From Butyrivibrio sp. XPD2002 (GTDB lineage: Bacteria; Bacillota; Clostridia; Lachnospirales; Lachnospiraceae), in assembly GCF_000423945.1 (NCBI RefSeq), contig NZ_AUIY01000024.1, positions 33,525-97,524 on the forward strand: a stretch of DNA of 64,000 nt, given 5' to 3'. The notes under the pieces were generated by a model. It was not told the DNA's origin. It worked only from the letters and a program-made list of their open reading frames with translations, and did no database searches. This document shows, in pieces, positions 27,558 to 35,298 of this stretch. The translations under genes and the position numbers were made by a program. Position 1 is the first letter of the stretch; every line of letters starts with the position of its first letter.

Positions 27558-27603
27558 AAAAAAGCACAAATTCCGAGGATTTATCGGAATTTGTGCTTTT
27601 CTT
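27558..27603. terminator. Bidirectional terminator at the end of the rep gene
   Basis: AAAAGCACAAATTCCGA pairs perfectly over 17 bases with TCGGAATTTGTGCTTTT. T runs follow on both strands; on the minus strand it lies 20 bp past the rep stop codon. Confidence 0.9.
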
Positions 27604-27622
27604 AATGAATTAATACTGATAA

Positions 27623-28852
27623 TTAGAAGTTATCCAGTAATTCAGATTCCATATCATCATATGAAAAGGACCCCTGAACATACTCTCCAACTATGGGTTT
27701 AGCTGAATAACCGGCTGTAGTATAGTTATTTCTTATCGCTGATATCATCCAACCAACAAAATTCTCAACCTGATTGCTCTGTCTGCTGTATAAATCATAA
27801 GCCTGTTTTATCTTATCTATATTATAATCAGCAGCCTTCAATATTGATCTTATCTCAGAGGGTTTAACTCTCTCATCGATAATATCCTGAACCTGATCCA
27901 TATACTCAAGCTCTTCAGCAGGATTTACCTTTCTATCCTTGAGATTTAAATCATTATAGGTGTTATTTTTATTCTTTATCTTAGGGTTAACATCTATCTT
28001 AAACCTGATGCTTACTACCTTCCCACCTCTTCCGGCTTTAACCGGTTCATAATCAAACCAGATGCTTGTGGTCTCATTTAATTCTTTCTGAGCTTTATCC
28101 AATGCGAACTTCTTAAAGTTACCAAAGGTCTTAAGTTTACCGGCTCCATCTGACTTATCGGCCTGTCTCTCAATAGCATCATAATCAGGATTACCCTTCT
28201 TAAGTGCACTTATAATAGCAGGATCTGCCTGTGAGTCAATGATTCCCAGGCGGAGCTTTAAGTCTGTAAGGTGATATTGTATGTAATATGGGCCTTCCTT
28301 CTTGGTTATAGCCCTCTGTTTATCCATCTCAGCCTTCAAAATCTCATAAAGTCTGAAGGAATAAACACTATTAAGCTGAACTGCTTCCGCAAGGCTCAAT
28401 ACCGTGTAATTGTTCTGCAAATTAGCCAGGTACGGAGTAATCTTACTGTTATACCTTACATTGAGGACTCCATTCTTAAAAGAAGCGTCTGTAATAACAT
28501 TTATAGCCTCAATTTCCTTGGTATCATCATTAGAATAGATAATTCTCCAATCCAATATGGATGGCTTGGATTTAGCCGGTTCTATGGCTGATTTGATATG
28601 CTCATAGAAGGAGCCACCCTTTACACCAAAGATTTTCTTAAGATCTGTTCCATATATATTAGCTTCTAATGTGTTATCGCCCGGATTAAGCTCTGCCTTT
28701 GCAATACTAACTGCGAAGAGCTTCTGGACTAGAAGTGTAGATCTACCTTTAGAATTTATAAGTGTATTTGCTTTTTTGTAATGTTGATTAGATAAAAAGC
28801 TTTCGATAGCAGTTGTTTCTTCTTCTATCTGTTTTTTGGATTTTCTCCCCAA
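27623..28852 (-). CDS. Replication initiator protein, Rep_3 (RepB) family
   Basis: A 409-aa initiator. It carries the paired winged-helix organisation of Rep_3 proteins: LLVQKLFAVSIAKAELNP with an early helix, IYGTDLKKIFGVKGGSFYEH, then NVRYNSKITPYLANLQNNYT and VQLNSVYSFRLYEILKAE, the most conserved family segment. Such proteins bind iterons and open the origin. The start is TTG at 28852, supported by AAAGGAGG six bases before it. Directly upstream lie a consensus promoter with a palindrome and a long iteron array, and a terminator follows. Rep_3 initiators drive plasmids, megaplasmids and chromids. The C-terminal 110 residues beyond the fold have no recognised domain. Confidence 0.9.
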   Translation of the reverse strand: MGRKSKKQIEEETTAIESFLSNQHYKKANTLINSKGRSTLLVQKLFAVSIAKAELNPGDNTLEANIYGTDLKKIFGVKGGSFYEHIKSAIEPAKSKPSILDWRIIYSNDDTKEIEAINVITDASFKNGVLNVRYNSKITPYLANLQNNYTVLSLAEAVQLNSVYSFRLYEILKAEMDKQRAITKKEGPYYIQYHLTDLKLRLGIIDSQADPAIISALKKGNPDYDAIERQADKSDGAGKLKTFGNFKKFALDKAQKELNETTSIWFDYEPVKAGRGGKVVSIRFKIDVNPKIKNKNNTYNDLNLKDRKVNPAEELEYMDQVQDIIDERVKPSEIRSILKAADYNIDKIKQAYDLYSRQSNQVENFVGWMISAIRNNYTTAGYSAKPIVGEYVQGSFSYDDMESELLDNF

Positions 28853-28885
28853 AACAACCTCCTTTACCCCATAAGGTCTATTTTC

Positions 28886-29556
28886 ATACCTTTTTAGTAC
28901 TAATTTATTATAGTGCTATTATAGCACACTGTAAACAAAAATCCCTCATTTTATTAAAGTTATACCTAATTACATCTATTATATACCCCTTAACTAATAA
29001 CTTACGTGATATTGTTTGTTATTAAAACTATTTGGCGATAATTAAGTTGACTGATACGGTCAGCGTCTATATTGACCAAACAAGTATTTTTTTTTTACGT
29101 ACCTTTTTACTACTAAATTATATATTTATATACCTAATTACTACTAAGAAACACTCAAATTATACCTTAAAACTACTAATAAAGCTTATTTATCTACCCA
29201 TTTGCTACTAAGTACGCCATTATTAATCTTTTTCCGGTCAATAAGAATTCGTATTTTTTCCCTAATATCGTCTTTTCTAATGTATTTTACGTATTATTAT
29301 CCCTAAAAACTACTATGTTATTCAAAAACATCCCCAATAACTACTTAAAAAGCTATATATATCCCCTTTAACTACTAATAAAGGATGGATAATACCCTTT
29401 TTTCTACCTGAAATATACCATCTACTGCTTAATGGCTCTGGATCTGGTACTATCCGTATTATATCTACCCAAAAACTACGATAAAAAACCCTATTTCTTA
29501 TTTACCATCCCAAAAACTACTAATAAAATTGCTCGATTTTCCCTAATAACTACTAA
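28886..29556. repeat. Iteron array, probable replication origin
   Basis: About a dozen imperfect direct repeats read roughly TA(C/T)CCCTNNNAACTACTAA on the plus strand. Clear copies start near 29101, 29132, 29164, 29196, 29299, 29330, 29361, 29393, 29467, 29507 and 29539, with weaker ones near 28888, 28985 and 29259. The most regular runs are spaced 31-32 bp, close to three helical turns, so Rep would bind one face of the DNA. The region is A/T-rich and directly upstream of the Rep_3 gene, the standard layout of an iteron origin. Unwinding could occur in the T-rich stretch near 29088-29097. Confidence 0.85.
28907..28935 (-). promoter_or_regulatory. rep promoter with overlapping palindrome
   Basis: On the minus strand TTTACA (28935-28930), a 17-bp spacer, then TATAAT (28912-28907). 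The spacer contains the perfect dyad GTGCTATAATAGCAC (28927-28913), a likely site for repression by Rep dimers, as in other Rep_3 replicons. The repression role is inference. Confidence 0.75.
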
Positions 29557-29675
29557 CTTATACTTTATATCTAAAAAAATATCGCAAAATACGCCCCTTA
29601 TATCTATCATCTTTATCCATATTTCTAACAAACATTGACCCTTTTTCTATCATTCTTCTCCCATTAAACTATATA

Positions 29676-29720
29676 AAAAACTCCCAGGAAGCGCTTATTT
29701 ACTGCTTCTCTGAGAGTTCT
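29676..29720 (-). terminator. Rho-independent terminator of the parA operon
   Basis: AACTCCCAGGAAGC pairs imperfectly with GCTTCTCTGAGAGTT; TTTTTTATA follows on the minus strand. It lies about 50 bp past the ParA-partner gene. Confidence 0.75.
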
Positions 29721-29771
29721 AATTAATAAGAAATTTGTTGTTAATTAATATATTGTTACAACAAGGTGTTG

Positions 29772-30479
29772 TTACATATTTAACTGTTCCATGAAAGACT
29801 TATATTTAAGATATAAATCTTTATTTTTCTCATAATCCTGTTCAATAAGATTACTGATATATTGCTGATAAGATATCTTACCTGACTGAGTCATAAAATC
29901 AACGTAGGATCTAAGTTCACCTAAACGGATATGTAATACTCCACTACTCTTTTCTTCTGGAACAAGAGGAATAGATTTCTTTGATGAAACCTTTGAAAAT
30001 GTCTGAGGTTCATCAATAACAGGCGTTACATTAGACTGAACTGTAGGATTAACTACAGGAGTTTCAAAATAAGTAGGAGCTACAGGCTGAACAGGTGTCT
30101 GAACATATACAGGAACAGGCTGCTGTACTGGCATAGGCTGAGGCTGAACTGGTGCAACAGGCTCAGGAATCTGCTGAACAACGGGCTGTTGAACTGGCTG
30201 TACTACAGGCTGAAGAATAGGCTGTTGAACAGGCTGCTGAGGAAGCTCTACTGTTGCTTGAACCTGTACCGGAGGAACCGGTTCAGGAACTACTTCAACG
30301 GGTTCATTCATAACAGGCGTAACCTCTTTAACCTTCTCAGGCTCTAGTGTTGCAGCTTTCTTCTCTTCTTTTTTTGCTGTCACTGTTTCGGATTTTTTAC
30401 TAGGTGTGTCCTGCGCAGGCTGCTCATTAACCATTTTCTGGAAATTTTTTGCCATTGCGGTTTTCAGATCCTTCTTCAT
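29772..30479 (-). CDS. ParA partner protein with Pro/Gln-rich tether (probable partition adaptor)
   Basis: A 235-aa protein whose ATG overlaps the parA stop (ATGA), the typical arrangement of a partition gene pair. It has a short basic N-terminus (MKKDLKTAMAKNFQKMVNEQ), a Lys/Glu spacer, a very long low-complexity Pro/Gln/Val-rich middle (about residues 60-150) and a compact C-terminus (about 182-235) with strand HIRLGELRSYVDF and helices SGKISYQQYISNLIEQDYEK, a size and pattern reminiscent of ribbon-helix-helix adaptors. It is not a typical ParB: no ParB/Srx nuclease-like domain or HTH is visible. A centromere-binding role is inferred from context. Confidence 0.75.
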   Translation of the reverse strand: MKKDLKTAMAKNFQKMVNEQPAQDTPSKKSETVTAKKEEKKAATLEPEKVKEVTPVMNEPVEVVPEPVPPVQVQATVELPQQPVQQPILQPVVQPVQQPVVQQIPEPVAPVQPQPMPVQQPVPVYVQTPVQPVAPTYFETPVVNPTVQSNVTPVIDEPQTFSKVSSKKSIPLVPEEKSSGVLHIRLGELRSYVDFMTQSGKISYQQYISNLIEQDYEKNKDLYLKYKSFMEQLNM

Positions 30480-31264
30480 TTGGACTCTCCTTTCAAAAAT
30501 TCCTTTACAAATGCTTCATAATCCTTAGTTGCACGTGCATTTGGAGCATAATCAAATAATGACTGGTTTAAGGTCTGCGACTCTTCTACAGCTACATTCT
30601 GATGTATTTTTGTGTCATAAACCTTAATTTCATACTCTTTTGCGAGCATTTCAATACCTTCAAGCCAGATGTTAGCATTATTGGTATTTCTGCAATTTGT
30701 GACCAGAATACCTGCTACATCAAGATCAGGGTTATTTAAACGCTCTGACATAACTGAAATCCATGAAAACAGCATATTTGCACCGTTTGTAGCAAAAGCT
30801 TCAGGTGTCATAGGAACAACTATCTTATCTGTGATTGCAAGTACATTCTGTGTAATTAAAGCTAATGTAGGGCTGCAATCAATTATGCAAAAATCGTAGC
30901 TTTTTTTCAGTTTTTTAAGTGCTCTTTTCAGCATAAATTCTCTGGATGTAACGCCAGAATAATCAAGATCTGCTGATGTAAACTCAATTCCACCGATAAT
31001 AAGGTCAATATGGTCACTAATAGGTATTAGTGCTTCATTTATATCAGCTCCAGGCTCACCTTTTTCTGTCTTAAATACATCTGATAAGGTTGCTGCCGGT
31101 ATATTGTATAAATCGATTCCTGCGGCCTGGCTAAGGTTTTCCTGTGGATCTGAGTCAATCATAAGCACAGAATACTTCTTCTTTGCTAAACCGGACGCTA
31201 ATGCATAAGTTGATGTTGTTTTTGCAACGCCACCCTTTTGGTTGCAAAATGCGATTGTCTTCAT
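30476..31264 (-). CDS. parA: ParA-family partition ATPase
   Basis: A 262-aa ATPase that drives segregation of low-copy replicons. The deviant Walker A motif is NQKGGVAKTTSTYALASGLA starting at residue 8, Walker A' is VLMIDSDPQENLS, and Walker B is DFCIIDCSPTLALITQNVLA. No N-terminal HTH, so this is the short type Ib/Soj-like form. ATG follows GGGAGG. It is the first gene of a two-gene operon and lies 2.2 kb from the Rep_3 initiator, with the iteron array between. Confidence 0.95.
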   Translation of the reverse strand: MKTIAFCNQKGGVAKTTSTYALASGLAKKKYSVLMIDSDPQENLSQAAGIDLYNIPAATLSDVFKTEKGEPGADINEALIPISDHIDLIIGGIEFTSADLDYSGVTSREFMLKRALKKLKKSYDFCIIDCSPTLALITQNVLAITDKIVVPMTPEAFATNGANMLFSWISVMSERLNNPDLDVAGILVTNCRNTNNANIWLEGIEMLAKEYEIKVYDTKIHQNVAVEESQTLNQSLFDYAPNARATKDYEAFVKEFLKGESK

Positions 31265-31300
31265 TTTTTCCTCCCATTTTTTCCGTGTTATTTCTTATTT

Positions 31301-31329
31301 ATATTATCATTGATGTTTCGATGTGTAAA
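31301..31329 (-). promoter_or_regulatory. parA operon promoter
   Basis: On the minus strand TTTACA (31329-31324), a 17-bp spacer, then TAATAT (31306-31301), about 37 bp before the parA ATG. The spacer contains the near-repeat CATCGAAACATCAATG, a possible operator. Confidence 0.55.
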
Positions 31330-31856
31330 GATTTTTATACATTGATATAAGAGTTTCATGATATATGAATATATATGTATAGTGATAATACTATATTAAT
31401 GTAATCTAATATCAATATATTATTGTATAGATATAATAATATAATCTGATACATATATATTAGAATAACATAATATAAATGTATCTAAATAATAAAATAT
31501 AAAGTAATAATGATATATAGATAATAAAATACAAAGATGTAATGTAAACAAAATATAAATAGTAAACGATATATATACATCAACAATGTAATGATGCTAA
31601 TACAACATGATATATTATATCATAACAACATGATGTATTTATGTCGATGCATATATAATTATACATCAATACATCACGATGATACAAATACATCAATATA
31701 TAAATATATTAATAAATCATGAATATAATATAAAAATATATAAATATAATAATCTCATAAATTATACTGAAGATATGATAGAAATATCTATAAAAATTCC
31801 TATCATAAATTACGCCAGTTGGAACAAGGATATTAATATAATTTCAACTATAAACT

Positions 31857-31890
31857 AGTATATAATGATGTCATGACATCATTATATACT
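31857..31890. repeat. Perfect 34-bp palindrome
   Basis: The 17-base left arm AGTATATAATGATGTCA is the exact reverse complement of the right arm TGACATCATTATATACT with no spacer. It lies 590 bp upstream of parA in the A/T-rich stretch. Its core is the ATGATGTCAT word found in other repeats of the window. Confidence 0.9.
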
Positions 31891-32066
31891 CTATATATTG
31901 TGGTTAGAAGAAATAAAAATCTATATATAGGGCGTAAATTTAATAGATGTGAATATATAATTGTATTATGCTGTTATCTGATCTGGCATAAAGAATCAAT
32001 AATTATGATATATAATGATATGTGGACATAAGTGTATTTAGAGGTGCTGATGTTTGTGTACAAATG

Positions 32067-32086
32067 TATAATGATGTCATTGTATA
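32067..32086. repeat. ATGATGTCAT element copy
   Basis: TATAATGATGTCATTGTATA, near-palindromic, shares the core and flanks of the left arm of the 34-bp palindrome. Confidence 0.6.
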
Positions 32087-32167
32087 AAGCGACATTGAAA
32101 TGATAAAGTATCATAGTATCACGATATTTTGAAGATGTGATATTTAAATGTATAAGTATAATTATCA

Positions 32168-32232
32168 CATGATGTCATGATGTATATAATAAAGATAAAA
32201 ATACATAAGAATATCATGATGTCATGATGTAT
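32168..32232. repeat. Two CATGATGTCATGATGTAT direct repeats
   Basis: The identical 18-base word CATGATGTCATGATGTAT occurs at 32168-32185 and 32215-32232, 47 bp apart, in the A/T-rich stretch near parA. Confidence 0.8.
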
Positions 32233-33102
32233 TGATATTGTTATGTATAACATCATAGTATAAATGTAACATGTTGATATAGATAGATGATGTAATTAGA
32301 AGTTGATAAATTGATATATTATAATAATGATGATATAATACAAAAATAGAAGAATAATAATATATCGAAATATATAAATATAAAAGGAATATGATATAAA
32401 TATATATAATTATAACTAGGTAATGATAAAATAGAATAAATATATTTATATAAAATGAGAGTAAAATATATAAATATATTTATATATAATTAGCAAAATA
32501 TATTTATATATTTATGTATAGTGAGCAAAATATATTGATAAAAGTTGAAAAAGATGATAATATATATGTGTACTTTTACATATTGATACTCATGATTGAG
32601 TAAGGGTTGAAAGAGGACTGGATCCAGGATAAAATCCGAGAAAAAATCCTGAAAAAAATCCGTGATTTTTGCCTGAATTTGCATAGAAAAGCAAAACTAA
32701 AATTATTTCATTTAAATATACATTTCAATATATAATGCTCATATATAGAATATTCATAATAGTCTGTATATATATGGGATATATTTAAATAAACAGATAT
32801 TTAACGAAATACACATACAATTAATATATTTCGGATGTTATGAATGCGATATTCAGCATAAATATCATAATCTAACAAGATATAAATATATAAAATCATA
32901 AAATAAAAAAATATAGACTATTGTAGTCAATAAAAATAAATAGCATATGTTATCTATTCAAGAAATCCATAGATTTAAATAAATATAGAACAACATGCAT
33001 TATGTTTAAATATAACAACTTAATGTTAAGTATATAATTGACTAAAAAGGTCAATTTTCAATTGTTTATATTATATGTACAATATGAGGAGAATACACAA
33101 TT

Positions 33103-33450
33103 TTGCATGAATTGAGTTATATTATAGATATTGTTAATACAGTAGTGCAGGAAATGGAAACACAAAAAATAGATCGTGTAAACAAGATAATAGTGGATGT
33201 TGGCGAAATGAGCGGAGTAGTACCATATTATCTGCACAAATACTATCCAGAAGTGGTGAAAGATACAAAGTTAAAGGATACCTTACTGGAAACGAATGAA
33301 GTTGAAGTAGAAATTGAATGTGAAGCCTGTAAAACAATTTATCACCCGGATAAAAATAATAAATACAGATGTCCAAAATGTAATGAAAGGAAAGGGAAGC
33401 TTTTAAAAGGAAAAGGAATCCAGATCAGAAGCATAGAAATCGAAGAATAA
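33103..33450 (+). CDS. HypA-like nickel/zinc-binding maturation protein (orphan)
   Basis: A 115-aa protein of HypA/HybF length. It begins M-H-E-L with the His2 that binds nickel in HypA, and carries a zinc ribbon C-E-A-C ... C-P-K-C in the last 45 residues. The start is TTG, strongly supported because only this start gives the conserved M-H-E; GAGGAGA lies 11 bases upstream. HypA delivers nickel to [NiFe]-hydrogenase and sometimes urease. No hydrogenase, hypB or other hyp gene is in the window, so its client is unknown. It sits next to the A/T-rich partition region. Confidence 0.88.
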   Translation: MHELSYIIDIVNTVVQEMETQKIDRVNKIIVDVGEMSGVVPYYLHKYYPEVVKDTKLKDTLLETNEVEVEIECEACKTIYHPDKNNKYRCPKCNERKGKLLKGKGIQIRSIEIEE

Positions 33451-33530
33451 TCTGAAAAATAATTACAAAAAAACCGATAAATTATATACAAAAAGTACAA
33501 TCCTAGTTGTCGATACAACAATATGAATAT

Positions 33531-33558
33531 GTATAATGATGTGATGATGTCATTATAC
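33531..33558. repeat. ATGATGTCAT inverted repeat upstream of cheY
   Basis: GTATAATGA (33531-33539) is the reverse complement of TCATTATAC (33550-33558), with TGTGATGATG between. It belongs to the same repeat family as the parA-proximal elements. Confidence 0.65.
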
Positions 33559-33729
33559 ATAGGAAATTTAGAAATAATTTCGAAACGGAACGAAATTTTA
33601 TCATTTTTTAATTGTTTGAGCGACGATTTAGGGTTTTTTTTGATAAATTTATGATAAAATAGAAATTGAATTTGAGAGATACACCGGAGCGCAAATATAA
33701 GTCCGGAATTAAAAATATGGAGGTTCATA

Positions 33730-34092
33730 ATGGCTAAGAGAGTACTTATTACAGATGATGCCGCTTTTATGCGCATGATGTTGAAAGACATTCTGACAAA
33801 GGGTGGTTATGAGATTGCCGGTGAGGCCGAAAATGGAAAGATCGCAATCGACAAGTATAACGAACTTAAGCCTGATCTTGTAACTCTAGATATTACCATG
33901 CCGGAGCTTGATGGTATTGGTGCTCTTAAGGGTATTAAGGCTGCAGATCCTAACGCTTGTTGTATTATGTGCTCTGCCATGGGTCAGCAGGCAATGGTTA
34001 TTGAATCAATTCAGGCTGGTGCAAAAGACTTTATCGTTAAGCCGTTCCAGGCAGATCGTGTTCTGGAAGCTGTTAAGAAGGCGATTGGATAA
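33730..34092 (+). CDS. cheY: CheY-type single-domain response regulator
   Basis: A 120-aa receiver domain without output domain. The acidic pair is D9-D10 (LITDDAAFMR), the phosphoacceptor is D54 (VTLDITMPELDG), the switch Ser is S82 (MCSAMG) and the conserved Lys is K104 (IVKPF). Such proteins carry the signal from the CheA kinase to the flagellar switch. ATG follows ATGGAGG. It stands alone, with its own strong terminator; a chemoreceptor gene lies 1.2 kb away. Confidence 0.92.
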   Translation: MAKRVLITDDAAFMRMMLKDILTKGGYEIAGEAENGKIAIDKYNELKPDLVTLDITMPELDGIGALKGIKAADPNACCIMCSAMGQQAMVIESIQAGAKDFIVKPFQADRVLEAVKKAIG

Positions 34093-34168
34093 ATAATAAA
34101 ATAAATCAACCGATTTGCACTAATATTTTTTAACAGATGCACCGATATATTTATTAGCAACGGAAAGC

Positions 34169-34213
34169 AACCTGTTTCCATGGAAGGGAAACGACATGGA
34201 AACAGGTTTTTTA
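34169..34213 (+). terminator. Rho-independent terminator of cheY
   Basis: AACCTGTTTCCATG pairs perfectly with CATGGAAACAGGTT and TTTTT follows, about 75 bp past the stop. Confidence 0.9.
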
Positions 34214-34275
34214 TGCCTTTTTTTAGGCCCGTTGCGGTGATCAAAGGATGGATCGCAAGCTTGATAACCATATAG

Positions 34276-34318
34276 AAAGCTGCCAGGCTGCCCCCTGGCA
34301 GCTTTCACGTGTTATAAT
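34276..34318 (+). promoter_or_regulatory. Hairpin and -10 box in front of metF
   Basis: AAAGCTGCCAG (34276-34286) pairs perfectly with CTGGCAGCTTT (34295-34305). A TATAAT box follows at 34313-34318, about 30 bp before the start. No good -35 was found, so the hairpin may instead be a leader or operator element. Confidence 0.45.
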
Positions 34319-34347
34319 ACATAAAAACGAAAAAGGAGGACGAAGAA

Positions 34348-35214
34348 GTGGGGAGCATAAAAGAGCTTTACAATCGCGGTAAAACTGTACTTTCATGCGA
34401 GATTTATCCGCCTAAAAAGGAAGATGAGTTTGCAAACATATATGCAAAGCTGGAGCGTTTATCAGAGATAAAACCAGATTTTGTAAGTGTAACCTACGGA
34501 GCAGGCGGATCCAATGCAGGAAAAGCCGTAGAAATAGCAGATTATGCTAAAAATAAAGCAGGATTAGAAGTTGTTTCACACATAACAAGTGTCGGATTCA
34601 GCAAAGAAAAACTAATCGAAGGGCTGGATAAATTTAAGGAAATAGGAATAGATAACATTCTGGTGCTTAGAGGCGACAGACCAAAGGCTATGACAGACGA
34701 ACAGTTTAATTCCAGAGATTTCCTTCATGCCAGCGATATGGCGGCCTTTATCAGGGAAAAAGGCATGGATTTCACCCTGCTTGGTGCGTGTTATCCTCAT
34801 AAGCATCCGGAGGCTGTTACAGAGGAAGAAGATGTTCTTAATACAAAGATAAAGGTTGAGAGTGGTTGTGATGTGCTTATTTCGCAATTATTCTTCGAAA
34901 ATGAGTACTTTTATCGTCTTAAGGATAAATTATATGGTTTAGGGGAAAAAGTGCCTATTTCGGCCGGAATAATGCCTGTTACGAGTGCAAAACAATTAGG
35001 TACAACAGTTACGTTATCCGGAACGACGGTTCCTGAGGAATTATCCTCTATAATATCAAAACACGGAGATAATCCGGAGGAAATGCGTAAATATGGCATA
35101 GATTATGCTATAAGACAGGCAATGGATCTAAAAGAAAAAGGAGCTGAGGGTATTCATTTTTATATAATGAATAAGCCTGAATTGGCAAAAGAACTGATAG
35201 ATGCAGTAAAATAA
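34348..35214 (+). CDS. metF: Methylenetetrahydrofolate reductase
   Basis: A 288-aa flavoenzyme that reduces 5,10-methylenetetrahydrofolate to 5-methyltetrahydrofolate for methionine synthesis. Visible landmarks are LSCEIYPPKK with the catalytic Glu, FVSVTYGAGGS, HITSVGFSKEKL, NILVLRGDRP and the FNRY-like ISQLFFEN segment; length fits the family (about 280-300). The start is GTG at 34348, ten bases after AAGGAGG. Monocistronic, with a terminator shared with the convergent chemoreceptor gene. Confidence 0.94.
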   Translation: MGSIKELYNRGKTVLSCEIYPPKKEDEFANIYAKLERLSEIKPDFVSVTYGAGGSNAGKAVEIADYAKNKAGLEVVSHITSVGFSKEKLIEGLDKFKEIGIDNILVLRGDRPKAMTDEQFNSRDFLHASDMAAFIREKGMDFTLLGACYPHKHPEAVTEEEDVLNTKIKVESGCDVLISQLFFENEYFYRLKDKLYGLGEKVPISAGIMPVTSAKQLGTTVTLSGTTVPEELSSIISKHGDNPEEMRKYGIDYAIRQAMDLKEKGAEGIHFYIMNKPELAKELIDAVK

Positions 35215-35235
35215 AACCGTAAAAATATAAAAACA

Positions 35236-35266
35236 AATAACCCGTCGCTTTCGCGACGGGTTATTT
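35236..35266. terminator. Bidirectional terminator between metF and the chemoreceptor
   Basis: AATAACCCGTCGC pairs with GCGACGGGTTATT across TTTC; T-rich sequence follows on both strands. Confidence 0.88.
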
Positions 35267-35298
35267 TGATAAGAATATATATAATTATATTTAAATAA

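Larger units (their letters stand above)
31330..33090. other. Extremely A/T-rich non-coding stretch next to parA
   Basis: About 1.76 kb with hardly any G or C, made of TATA/ATAA words. No frame has a ribosome site or family resemblance. It holds a perfect 34-bp palindrome and several ATGATGTCAT-type repeats, so a centromere or replication-related role is plausible. A short less A/T-biased patch lies near 32595-32690, containing two GGATCC/GGATTTT-like words and an inverted AAAAATC/GATTTTT arrangement. Confidence 0.6.

Noticed and set aside
28886..29556. Regular repeats considered as a CRISPR array
   Set aside because: Repeats are imperfect, the conserved core is short, spacers are A/T-rich and partly similar, and no cas gene is near. 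The Rep_3 gene next door explains them as iterons.
31974..32684. Short open frames in the A/T-rich stretch
   Set aside because: They have no ribosome sites, consist of Ile/Tyr/Asn/Lys-biased residues and resemble nothing; they are chance frames in A/T-rich DNA.
33342..33791. 149-codon minus-strand frame between hypA and cheY
   Set aside because: It overlaps two well-supported genes and is composed of hydrophobic A/T-rich codons.
34276..34305. SAM riboswitch in front of metF
   Set aside because: Only one simple hairpin is present in the short leader; none of the conserved S-box helices or internal loops could be found.
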